From positions 135,951 through 199,950 of the forward strand of contig NMRB01000242.1 in the NCBI GenBank assembly GCA_002633025.1: a stretch of DNA of 64,000 nucleotides, written 5' to 3'. Positions within the stretch are counted from its first letter, which is position 1, and each line of letters begins with the position of its first letter. A program made the position numbers and the translations under genes. This stretch comes from Notospermus geniculatus. Its lineage: Eukaryota; Nemertea; Pilidiophora; Heteronemertea; Lineidae. The notes under the pieces were generated by a model. It worked only from the letters and a program-made list of their open reading frames with translations. It was not told the DNA's origin and made no database searches. Of the stretch, positions 21,519 through 32,716 are shown in pieces.

Positions 21519-22590
21519 ATGCAATGTACAAGGTAGAGATGTTTCGTTTAACTCACTGAAGTCAAAGTGTGAGTGGAAAACTTCCAGGGGGTTGTGTTCC
21601 ACAGGGGTGGACTTATTTGAAGAAGTGTCGTTCATATGACTTTCAGAGGGTATGCCTTAGAATAAGCAAAGATATAACGGATTATGATGCTGCACTGGGC
21701 GAGTTCAACACGTCTCCCCTTTGGAGGAAAATCTGAATGAAATGCTCCTTGTGTAGTTCAACACCTCTTGAATTGATGACATTTCAAAATCACACCTGAG
21801 GTCTGAGGTAATGAATTTATTCAACAGTTCTCAGTGTAATGACATAACTGTGTATTTACAAAAGGACTTTGCTTACTTGCAGCTTCTGCATGTGGGAGTA
21901 CAGATTTGTACCAATGGTACAAAGTTTTGTCTTATATTTAAGGGGATCCAGTTTCCTCCTACATGTACATGTACGTGACACACATATCCCCCTTAATATT
22001 GTCTAAGAAGAACTATTGATGAGCCAAGTTAGAGCTCAGGGTTCTCAATTCAATAATATTCTAATTCATTAATATTCTAAAAGAAGTATTTTCTGAATGC
22101 TGTGATTAGGTTTGAATCAGGAAGGACTTCTTGTTCAAAGATACTAAGAATTGAAAATTCAGTTTATCAGCTGTCATAACATGGGATTTAGGTTTGTATG
22201 ATTACTAACTTATATTTGAGAAAGAAGGATTACCGGTAACTGTAGTACTGGTACACTAAGCCTGTTGACCAGTGCAATGTCAACTTATCTGCTGCTGTCC
22301 ATTATTGAGTGAACGAATTGAATGCCAACTATGACGATCATGCGATTCCCTTCACTGCATTTTGTGTCAATCATGAATCTAGTTATGTGTTATTTATTCC
22401 AGTCATTGACCGTCAGAGAAATGCGGACCGCCGCCCGCTAAAATTGGGTTTGGACTTCAGTTATATCAAGTGTGATGTCTGTATAATGGTATCAGCATAA
22501 ACCAACAGAGGTATTCATAAGTCATCAGTATTCATTGGTAACAAATGCATCGCATGCACATGTAACAGAGACTTGTCCGTGGGACTTAAA

Positions 22591-22866
22591 GGTGCCTCTC
22601 CACATGAGAGTTCTCCCTCAATTTGGCTTTCTATGGGTCACTAAGGGAAAGAACACTGGGCAGTCACTGTCATTGGTCTCAACATTAGTCCCATGAGGTA
22701 TCTGCCTCAGGTTAATCACGACTACGTGCGGCAGTAACCCCATGTATGCGTTATGCACTGATCTTATCATACTTCCACGCAATCGTCAGTAATCCATGGC
22801 AGGTACTATTGAAACCAGCAAAGGTGAATTGCACATTGAGGGGCAACTCTTGCGTGGAGGAACGCC
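22591..22866. repeat. MITE, second member of the GGYGCC family
   Basis: The ends GGTGCCTCTCCACATGAGAG and, inverted, GGCGTTCCTCCACGCAAGAG resemble those of the element at 2166-2353. AAA/TTT flanks the ends. No coding capacity. Confidence 0.6.
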
Positions 22867-24127
22867 TTTTAATCGCAAAGCTCGCTAGGACATGTAGGAC
22901 CTGTGGATAGTTAACTGGTGTCATCTTCCAGCCCTATGGCTACAGCATGGTGGAAGGATAGGGAACCAGTCAACTTGCAGATCCACACAAGTCTCGACAG
23001 GCTTTGTGAAAAAGGCCCATCAGGGGCTGATGAAACTCAGCCCCATTTGGAGTACAAACTTCAATGACATTCGTGATTCTTTGCGAATTCCAATCTTGGA
23101 ATTCTGTGATGTTTCTTGGAAGTTGTTTTAGAATGAAATCTGTAGCTGCCTTTCAAGCTTTCAAGATGTAATGCTGCTTTATTCCTGTAGCGATTCTAAT
23201 GAATATTTTTTGTACAATATAATTAATTTCCTTGTTGATGAGTTTCTGTCCTGCATGAAGTTCTCATTGATTTCACCTGTTTCACTCCCACCTTTAACGT
23301 TTGATTAAGGCCTATCAGAGTGGAGTTTCTTGCCAGGATGGGGCAGTTTGTCCTGGGCGACATTATTTAGGGAGGGGTGGCACCTAGTTGGTAGTAATAT
23401 TGGATGTCCGGGTCATGAACGCGGTAACTGTTTGCCAGGAGCAAGCTGGGGGGGGGGGGNGCTGGGGGGGGGGGCAGTGGTGTGTCCCTTGTGAAGATCA
23501 ATGGTCCACCTTACCTCAGGTGAGGTAGCGCATTAGGGTGGTGTATTTTCTGCTAAGGCTTATGTTCTTTCATGACAGACAGTGTGATTATTTTCCTTAA
23601 TCTGAACAAATCTTGTACTTGGTTTCAATACTGGAACCATGACCTTCTCCCCTCTGATCAGTTCAACCCAAGTAGAACTCTGATCTCTGTCTATCAGCCA
23701 CTGGCCTTGGGGCAGTTTTCATTGCCATGCTGAATGGCACTGTGTATTGCAAGACCCTTGAAAAGTAGAGTTAATTACTGTTTATCTGTGTATAGGTACT
23801 CTAAATTCCTGACTAAACTGGTGTTGATGAAGTGGAAACCATATTACAGTTTTATACACCCGTAGGCCTACTACCTTTTCAAAATCCAAAGGTTTTGCTA
23901 AATTGTTTGAGTTTCATGTAACTGCACCTAAAGTGGATCAGGGTCTGATTTCTAGTTGAGATGAACTGGTCTGTGTCCTATTTGATACTGTACAACACCA
24001 CAACAGAGTTTTTTGAACGAATGTCAAGTTTGAGATGTATAAGAGAAGTGTAGTTTAGTAATTATTACAATTAAATGAGGGTTTTTATACGAGTTAAATT
24101 TGCTTTTCCTTTGTCCTTTCATTATTT

Positions 24128-24540
24128 CACAGCTATATTCATAAACATACGTTAGTCAAAGTGTGATACTTAACTTTCACGTTGAACAAGGGATAGATGA
24201 ATATGGACCTAGGGCCCATATTCATAAAACTACTAAAGTCTAAGTGTGACACTTATCCTTTGTTCAACACGAAAGATAAGTGTCACACTTCATGAATATG
24301 GATCCAGGAATCCGTAGAGACCAAGGTACACCACTAATAAAATGAGATGTAGGAGCATCACGTGCCTCAGCAGAAAACAACTCCAGAAGACAGCCATACT
24401 GGATTTCTAATCAGTGGGATGTGTCCAAGTACCAAGCGCCCCCAGGAAGCACACCAGGACCCATATTCATAAAACTATTTAAGTCTAAGTGTGACACTTA
24501 TCCTTTGTTCAACACAAAAGATGTGGGGCCTGATCAACTT
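24128..24540. repeat. Cluster of ATATTCATAAAAC-family foldback repeats
   Basis: Three adjacent members occur: about 24134-24206, 24211-24305 (GGGCCCATATTCATAAAACT with inverted CATGAATATGG end) and a right-truncated one at 24457-24535 that repeats the left arm of the second. The internal AAGTCTAAGTGTGACACTTA is shared by the last two. This is local re-insertion or duplication of one MITE type. Confidence 0.65.
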
Positions 24541-25611
24541 CACCGGGACTCCCCGACAGATATGAATAGCAATATTTAAAATAGTCATCTCGGATTTATT
24601 GCACTTATTATACAAATATAGACCTTGGCCATTTCATAGCAACCCTTGCCTCCGGCTTACTCATTCTCACCCTATGCCTTGTCCGGATCACGTCCCCATC
24701 AACCTAGCTCACACACCCCTAGGCATGACCAGGCCCCATCAACCCGAGGCTGGAGCCATAAAATCACTTACGTGATTTTTAAAGCATAATCAGGTAAATG
24801 AAATTTCACGGCAGGCCCACTAATGGAAGTTGACATTAAGTATTATACGCTAATAGCCGGGAGTCCAATAACGAATTTTATAAAAATATCCATTGAAGTA
24901 TCACATGAAACGCTTGGAGTGAACTGAAATCTTATTTTGACAATTTCGTTCCGCTCTGGTGACTTCCACTTATGGTGCCCAGATTCACCCTAACTTGAAC
25001 TGAGGAACCCGTGGTACTTTCTGCACATATATGTAAATACTGCATGTCTTCATTCACATTATTTCAATATTTTGCACATGTTTTGTGTAGTTAATTGATT
25101 ATGATTGATTATTAAAGAATCCTTCCGCGCCACAGGTGCTCCCGATTGATTGGGCATTCTCGGCGTTGTCATGCTGTCTGTGACGTCACAGCCCTGCAGG
25201 CTGCACTCGTAACATGTCCTGGATAGAAAAACGAACGAGCAATCATAGTTTCATATCAAGCCTTGTGTTTGAACTAATGGTGAATTCATTTACTAGTATC
25301 TGATTACCAGTTCAATGAAAAAGCGCTGTTTCGGAGACCACTTTCGCCTGTTCCGGAGCTCGACACTTTTCGGATAACTTCGGAAAGCACGCATTGGATT
25401 GATGGGAAGGCAAACTAACTCCAATGTGCAGGCCCCGGTGCAGGCAGATATCTAAAGGACTCTTGACAACCAGGGATGAAGAGCAAGTACCGAAGGTAGG
25501 CCTAAATGCATGCATGGTGATACTTTTCATAAAGTTGCCTTGAAATTGAAATCTCGTCCCCAGCCTGAGGTTCTGTACTGCTCCTTTAACTTCTTTTCTA
25601 GAGTTTCAGAT

Positions 25612-25720
25612 TGTAAAGTTCCACTTGAAAAAGACCCAGGTTGGGGTCGAAAATTCGTGAATTCTGGAGATTGACTTCTTGTTTATTATCATTTTGTGTG
25701 TCAATTTTGTGCCTTTTGTA
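25612..25720. repeat. Dispersed repeat with GACCC/GGGTC hairpin
   Basis: This block shares a hairpin (arms GACCC and GGGTC followed by GAAAATTCG) and a TGTGTGTCAATTTT tail with the block at about 34014-34125. The shared segment is about 100 bp. It looks like the 3' tail of a dispersed element; see findings for possible origin. Confidence 0.5.
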
Positions 25721-25790
25721 CCTTGGCTCCTTTAACTAAAAATGTCATTTTACTGTAAACAAAAGTGCAGCTGAAGCACATTGAAGTCTA

Positions 25791-25919
25791 TTTCAGACTC
25801 CACATTGGAGAGGTGGAAATAGGCCTCACTTTATTTCAGACTCCACATTTGAGAGGTGGAAATAGGCCTCACTTTATTTCAGACTCCACATTGGAGAGGT
25901 GGAAATAGGCCTCACTTTA
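25791..25919. repeat. Three tandem copies of a 43-bp unit
   Basis: The unit starts TTTCAGACTCCACATTGGAG and ends AATAGGCCTCACTTTA. The three copies are almost identical; the middle one has TTTGAG in place of TTGGAG. Confidence 0.9.
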
Positions 25920-27149
25920 TCACAATTGACTTTTTGTGAGTAGCCTAGCTCAGAAGACACCGCGCTCACAAATCCCACGCTGACGTCACGACCAGAGTCC
26001 CCTGCCAATCGGCGTATTTGAGATTGTAGGGCGAAACCGTCATGGTCAGTCAATGGTGTGGCACGGCGGATAAATCAAGCGTTCGATACTTAGTGATATT
26101 TAGATTATTCTGAACCATAGAGAGTGGATTATCATTAGAACATAAGGTAAGAATTGCTCATGATATTTACATGAACGACGCCATGTCGTAGTTGAGCGTA
26201 ACTTTTGCAGCTGCAGCCGCTTCCCGCCCGTCACGTTTCGCGTCAGATATTAATTTTATGTCTGTAACACAAAGTGAAAGCTCTAACCGCGCATTTGCAA
26301 TCAAAATTTTTGAAAAATCTTACGGGTTGAATGAAAAAGTGGTACACATTCATATGTCATAGCTGTATTATAGTTAGATTAAGTTGCAGATTCAGCATGG
26401 GCCTACTTTCCACGAAGGGCAACTTTGTTTTCGTAAAACTTGCAAGGCATTGGACGTTGAAACATTTTTCGATATCACCTAAAACAAACTCTCTTAATAT
26501 ATTCATATACCTTAGCTACTCTAAAGTAAACAAGGCCATTGTGTACTGGAACAACAAGCATCCCCCAGTGCGTTCTACGTAACGGCAATAATTTCCTCAA
26601 GACGATAAAGGCTTTTAAACGAAGGGATTAAACGATTCGTGGTTCATATTTTTCGCCTTCCCTAGACTGGTCCCCTGCTCTCGATTTGGGAAATGCTCCG
26701 CAAGCGGAGCATTACGCCAGCGCACAGTACCAGTCTACGCCCTCCCGAAACAGAATACGCACGCGATACAGCGCCGGGTGTTCTTCCAGAATTCCTGCTT
26801 TTTATTATTACTCTGAGTTGCAAATTATACATTCTGTCATCTGACAAGTTGTAGTTTTGCTACCATCGTGTTGACTTTCCACTTGAAACGACTTGTATAC
26901 CTTGGAAATCAATCCTTAAACACACAAAACTGACAAATATGGTGAAATATTAATGTAGTGTAGTGTTACTTTGGTAAAGACGTATCAACTCCGTCGGTAA
27001 AGCGGGATTCATTGGCACACGGATTTTGTCCGATTCTGGTCCGTAAAAAATCTATCAAATTAGGACTTTTGCGTTATCGTATCCGGAAACTCATGGACAG
27101 ACGGACTGAAAACGGACCGGATCCGTGCGCCAATGAACCCTGCTTAAGG

Positions 27150-27296
27150 CTTAGCGCACATGTCCGACAAAACTCAATCCGTTAGGGGTGTTTTTAAAGT
27201 CGACTGACCCAACGCTGTCGACTCGTCATTCAGCCAGGACAGTCGATTTTAACAAACACCCCTAACGCATTGAGTTTTGTCGGACATGTGCGCTAA
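27150..27296. repeat. Foldback MITE with 8-bp TSD
   Basis: The arms TTAGCGCACATGTCCGACAA and their inverse are followed inward by GTTAGGGGTGTTTTTAAAGT and its near-inverse. GCTTAAGG flanks both ends (27142-27149, 27297-27304). The 8-bp duplication suggests hAT. There is no reading frame inside the 147 bp. Confidence 0.75.
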
Positions 27297-27355
27297 GCTT
27301 AAGGTTCTGCAAACAGAAAGTTTGCCTTCCTGGTGTTGATTTCACGACACGTTGA

Positions 27356-27665
27356 GTGTGCTAACGCCAAGAAAGTCGGCGCCAATACCAAAACAGTCTG
27401 TACTAAGAGAGTTAAAATGCCACGGTCGCTAGATAACAACGATAGGCAGAGTAAACGCCTTGATGCTAACGCCAGGATACGGTGCTCACACCATGATAGG
27501 CACGGTGCTAACACCAAGATAGTCGGTGTTAACGCCAGAACTCAGTGCCAACGCCCAGACACTCCGTGCTAACACCAGGATAGTTGTTGATGCTAACGCC
27601 CCAGGTATGACAGTGCTAACGCCAAGATAGTACAATGCCAAGAGTTGGTGCCAGACGCCAAGTGA
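27356..27665. repeat. Degenerate minisatellite, about 20-25 bp period
   Basis: The motif GTGCTAACGCCAAGATAGT recurs in varied form about a dozen times (GCTAACGCCAGGATACG, GCTAACACCAAGATAGTC, GTTAACGCCAGAACTCAG and so on). The open frames across it on both strands are a by-product of the repeat and resemble no protein I know. Confidence 0.8.
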
Positions 27666-28235
27666 ACACTGTGACAAGCTGCACAACGTCGTAGTGGATT
27701 GATAAGCTGTCGTCGCACCCTGACGACCTTGCAGACGGCCCCCATCACGTCTGGATCTATGAAGGAAGTTGTGAATCATTAACATGACAGTTCAATTTTC
27801 ACCCATGGTGATATTGACGGCAGCAATTGTGCTCACTTCCATTCCTGGCAGGTAACAATATCACCAGGACAATCGCAAATTAATGAAAACCAGGTTCTCT
27901 ATGTATGGTCCATTAAGTTGTTTATGTATTCGTCGCCATGACGACCATTGTTCCTGATTAGTTTTGAGACAAATTAGCGATTCATTTAGCGAATTGATCG
28001 ATAAGTTGACCGCATATTGACTTAAAATATGCTACTTTAAATTTGCGACTTTGGAATGTCGCTATTGGTGCTGATAAGAACGTCCACTTGGGCGAGACGG
28101 ACCTCATCTCCAATGACATAAGCCTCCGCGTCACCATGGTAAATAGATGTACAGACCCTCTCCCCCGTGCAGAGTACGATCTCTTCTCACTTTATTTGCA
28201 GTTTCAAATGTGGTAGAAACACCCTGCGGACGAGT

Positions 28236-29559
28236 ATGACGAAGCCGCCAGTGAGACCAGTCCTTTCCTCAAAGGAGCCCGTGCAGAGGCCGCTCCGCTC
28301 GGCAGAGACACTGTTCGTGACGGAGGTACCCATGACAGCCCGGGCACCAGGGACAAGGGAGTCCGTTACCAGGTCACGAGAAGAGAGACGAAAGGTGGGT
28401 TCGCCCAGCAGGTTACCGACGGGCTTGCGCACCGTTGATGCGAAAGCGACAAACCGTCGCAGATTTCGGTCTTTGTCCCCGCCGAAGACAACGCGTCTGC
28501 TTAGTTCATACATTGATCAATGAAATATCGACATTGATATCAAAAATCACTCAGTTAACGAACGCGTGTGCCTTTCCTTTTATGGGTCGGATTATTTTGT
28601 GTGTTTTAATTAAATCCTGTGATCATAATGTCTGGAGTAAATGAGAACTGATGTCACAGCCATCGGGTCCTTCTGGCCTACCATCGGTGCTATCGACACT
28701 TATAGGCTCAGACCGCAACGGGAGTCGAGACGCGCGCCCAACGCACTATCCCAGATGAATTTGGATGCCGTCGGGTGTATATGGTGGGAAAAAGACGAAC
28801 TTCGCATCCCATCTGTATTAAATGGTGTTCATCTGCTGTGGGCAGCTGCTGATCCATCCTGGGAAACTCGCCATACGGTCCGCTGCTCCCCGACAAGTGC
28901 GAGAGATTGGAGCAATGACGTTGACCCTGATGTCTCAGGATGCTGTTCAGTGATTTGATTGAGGATAGACGTGTGATTGGGTGTGGCCTGTCTTCTGTAT
29001 TTCAGTTGGTGGAAGTGGTGGACAACCCAGACATGAGCGGTCGCGAGATGTGCCGGAGAGAGGTTGTCAACGGTGAAGTGCTCAACTTCAAATTCTGGGG
29101 CAACTTGCGGGAATCAAAAACAGAGGTGAAGAACACACTGCCAAGTTTTAAAAGTAAGTCACTGACTATAGGCCTTGCTGGCTGGAGTTTGCTAGGGCGA
29201 AGTGTGAATTTCAATAGCAAGTGTTTTTCGCAGGACAGTTTTTCATGAGCCAGCATTACTGTACCTGAGCGCCGGTAGATGGCACTCCGGTCTCGTTTAA
29301 AAAGGACCCCACTGACGACAAAGTCAGTTCAGTTTATCCTCCACCAGCACTGGTCCTCTTGTCATATAATCACATGTGCGATTGTACGAAGAGAAGTGAG
29401 GTAAACCCTGCTATGGGAGAATAAGTTTAAATCCCTTTCCTTACAGCGATTGAGAAGGAGAAGTTGGCCATAGAGTTTGACCGTACGAGACGCAGCAACC
29501 CGGATGGCGTGGCCTACAAGGAGTTCTACGAGAAGTTTTACGATAGTAAATACAGCTAG
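28236..29559 (+). CDS. Small uncharacterised protein, three exons
   Basis: Exons 28236-28394, 29006-29153 and 29447-29559 (TAG) join in phase through GTGGGT and GTAAGT donors and pyrimidine-rich acceptors to give 139 codons. A polyadenylation signal follows at 30147. I do not recognise the family. The N-terminal third is rich in Pro, Arg and Thr (MTKPPVRPVLSSKEPVQRPL). The middle contains FKFWGNLRESKTEVKNTLP. The C-terminus is charged and aromatic and ends AYKEFYEKFYDSKYS. No signal peptide or membrane segment is visible. Size and composition resemble small axonemal or cytosolic proteins, but that is impression only. The first exon is the weakest part: its donor is GTGGGT, another frame is open for a similar length, and a separate upstream coding exon cannot be excluded. 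Confidence 0.6.
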
Positions 29560-30146
29560 ACGGAGATTCAAATTAAAAGTTCATCTAGCAGGCATTGATG
29601 ATATGTGCTCGATTCGTGCCCCAATTCGTGCTCAGGCCTGAACGAATGCTCCCGCCCTCTTTTGAGAGCCTTTTCTGACGTCATCAAGTGACGTCATCTC
29701 CGGGCAAGAGTGTCCCTCCTTTTGAGAATGGAAAGTTTTTTGTGACTTTGTTGTCAGCAACAAAGAAAAGCGGCCTACTCTTGATATAACGTCTCCTTCA
29801 GAGTTGACAGCCAGAACTAACGCCCAGGCCGGGATGGCACCTTGGAAAGCCTATCAGGGCCGTATGCAAGCAAGAATTCTATTAGTGACTTGTAATTGGT
29901 AAACAATGGTGAATGAATCCTACTGTTTTCCTGACTGATGCCAATCTCATTTGCCAAATTTACCCGCCACCTACATGTATGACGTCATGGCGATTGAGCC
30001 TTCCTCAGAAAGAAAAGTGGAGGATCTCATCATAAAATACATTTCACTGTAAATACTCTGTGTTTGGATTTACATAATTATGTGTCTTTCTTACACCGGT
30101 GAACTGCCAATTTGTACCAGATCGCGGTTTTGCTTTTTATGATGTA

Positions 30147-30152
30147 AATAAA
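30147..30152 (+). terminator. Polyadenylation signal of the small gene
   Basis: AATAAA about 0.6 kb after the stop at 29559, followed within 25 bp by a T-rich stretch. Confidence 0.6.
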
Positions 30153-30304
30153 GGTTTGCATTTTTCAAAGTGCCCTTTTTTCTGAATTTGTATAGGGTCG
30201 ACCAATAAAACCTACTCTCAGTTCTCATCTCGGACTAGCAAGACGACGACGGACCACAAATGACACCCATCCAAATCTGCGGACTCTCAATCACCCCAAA
30301 GAAT

Positions 30305-32716
30305 CGTTGGGCAGTCGAAAAAGTAGGTCAATCGAAAAGTAGGTCAACGTTGACGAAACGATCAAAAACATGATTTAAAATCATTCTGCGTCATTTTAGA
30401 CAAAATAGAAAAATATAAGAAAGTGGCGCACTATTTCTTGTGGAAGTTCTTGATAAAAACTGATGTAATAATTGTACCGAGATATTGATAAGAGCACGAA
30501 AATATATTGAAAACCGATCTTACTCACACCCACCAATTGATGAAATGAATCTTAGCTAAAGAGAGCACCCATTGCTCAGTTGGGTTGGCTATTGGCTATT
30601 ATAGTCTAGCATAACAGTACGGTACATATAGATACTTGGGTCACATTTCCAGGTATAACTATTTTATGGTCAGCAGTTCTGCCCTCGGGCGGATCTGCTT
30701 ACAAAGAACAAAGAATATTTTCAAAAATATTACCAAGAATTTTACCAAGAATTGACCAGTATACGGAAAGGAGAGCACCTCAGGGAGGTCCGTTGTGTGT
30801 GGAAGCATGCTGTGGACGTTTCGAACCCACCGACCCCCCACCCCCCAGGCTACGCCCTGCATGAGCGAAAACAACGCGTGTTTCACGGTCTGCCTTGGGT
30901 ATTAAGGGGGCCAAGGTGCACAGAAAACCTTTTCAACCATACATAGCGAAGAGGGTTCTTATTTCTTTGTTGTTGGATATTGAGCAGAGCTACCCAGGGG
31001 TAGAACTGCTGTCAGAAATAGCAAGTACCTGGGAATTTTACCCAGGTACGCATGCATGCATTGCACGTGTGTACATGATGTAACCACACATAGAGCATTT
31101 GGGCGCATTATAGCACATTAGAATCATCTGTTATTTGGGTTGAAGTGAACGGGGGTGTAATATTTTTCTGCATGTGTACTGCAATATCTGGGTANCGTTG
31201 GGCAGTCGAAAAAGTAGGTCAATCGAAAAGTAGGTCAACGTTGACGAAACGAACAAAAACATGATTTAAAATCATTCTGCGTCATTTTAGACAAAATAGA
31301 AAAATATAAGAAAGTGGCGCACTATTTTTTGTGGAAGTTCTTGATAAAAACTGATGTAATAATTGTACCGAGATATTGATAAGAGCACGAAAATATATTG
31401 AAAACCGATCTTACTCACACCCACCAATTGATGAAATGAATCTTAGCTAAAGAGAGCACCCATTGCTCAGTTGGGTTGGCTATTGGCTATTATAGTCTAG
31501 CATAACAGTACGGTACATATAGATACTTGGGTCACATTTCCAGGTATAACTATTTTATGGTCAGCAGTTCTGCCCTCGGGCGGATCTGCTTACAAAGAAC
31601 AAAGAATATTTTCAAAAATATTACCAAGAATTTTACCAAGAATTGACCAGTATACGGAAAGGAGAGCACCTCAGGGAGGTCCGTTGTGTGTGGAAGCATG
31701 CTGTGGACGTTTCGAACCCACCGACCCCCCACCCCCCAGGCTACGCCCTGCATGAGCGAAAACAACGCGTGTTTCACGGTCTGCCTTGGGTATTAAGGGG
31801 GCCAAGGTGCACAGAAAACCTTTTCAACCATACATAGCGAAGAGGGTTCTTATTTCTTTGTTGTTGGATATTGAGCAGAGCTACCCAGGGGTAGAACTGC
31901 TGTCAGAAATAGCAAGTACCTGGGAATTTTACCCAGGTACGCATGCATGCATTGCACGTGTGTACATGATGTAACCACACATAGAGCATTTGGGCGCATT
32001 ATAGCACATTAGAATCATCTGTTATTTGGGTTGAAGTGAACGGGGGTGTAATATTTTTCTGCATGTGTACTGCAATATCTGGGTATCTATCACATCACCA
32101 ACGTAAATTATGTCGAGAGAATCCAGCAAGCAAAATTCTTATGTCACACTTTTTTGAGTATTGAATGAAATTTATATTTTTATGTGCATTTTATAGTTTG
32201 ATCTACATGGTGTCCCAAAAAACCCACGACCAGAGGCCGTGGTATTTCAAGATGTGTCAGCAGGTCAACGAACACAAATCCCTGCTATAGGTCAATGAGG
32301 TCGCAGTATTTGTGGGGTTTCTAAAGCTGTCATTGAACAATAGGAGCGGACACCTTTTACAGGGGACGCTGTTTACTGTTACACTGGGACCCTCAAATGT
32401 ATTCGACATGCCTCGTATTTGTGTTCGGCCATGGTGGAAACAGAGCCACCCGTTTTGTGGTGACGCGAGACTACCCGTTTTGTTCCGCGGTGTTGCGCCA
32501 CGCTTTTTTGCCGTAATAACTACCCATATCTCCCCGCTCCCAACCAAGGAGAGTGCAAGAGAAGGAGCAGACGCTATGAGGTTTGGGATGAGGGAGATTC
32601 ATCATGAATAGATAATGACAGGGGTTGCACATTTCTCGTAGAGCGATTTTAACTAGGCCAGTTTGATCCCTGTCAGTCTGCCCGGGCTCGGGTCCGGGCT
32701 GATCATAAATTCCCAT
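30305..32716. repeat. Repeat unit 1, with an internal 891-bp tandem duplication
   Basis: Sequence 30305-31194 is repeated at 31196-32085 with only about two visible substitutions; the copies meet at a single N (31195). The unit continues to about 32716, where a diverged second unit begins. Open frames inside are short, identical in both copies and resemble no known protein, so I treat it as non-coding repetitive DNA of unknown class. Confidence 0.85.

Larger units (their letters stand above)
20798..28235. other. NAA15 3'UTR and intergenic DNA, no further gene seen
   Basis: Apart from the repeats listed separately I see no protein-coding exon. The first part must be the NAA15 3'UTR. A sequence ending at about 26147 is followed by a good donor (GTAAGA), and a second candidate donor (GTAAAT) lies near 28139. 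They could be untranslated 5' exons of the small gene at 28236, but this is a guess. A 22-bp hairpin (AATGCTCCGC, AA, GCGGAGCATT) lies at 26693-26714. Confidence 0.4.

Noticed and set aside
25791-25919. Three 43-bp repeats as a CRISPR-like array
   Set aside because: The units are directly joined without spacers and the genome is eukaryotic.
27300-27785. Open frames across the minisatellite as a repeat protein
   Set aside because: The repeat period is not a constant multiple of three and no flanking exon or splice signal supports coding.
28541-28958. Open frame from 28641 as a further exon of the small gene
   Set aside because: No acceptor and donor in phase with the neighbouring exons; the three-exon model works without it.
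30659-31777. Repeated 75- and 64-codon frames in the 891-bp duplication
   Set aside because: They exist twice only because the DNA is duplicated; the diverged unit at 32.7-33.6 kb does not preserve them.
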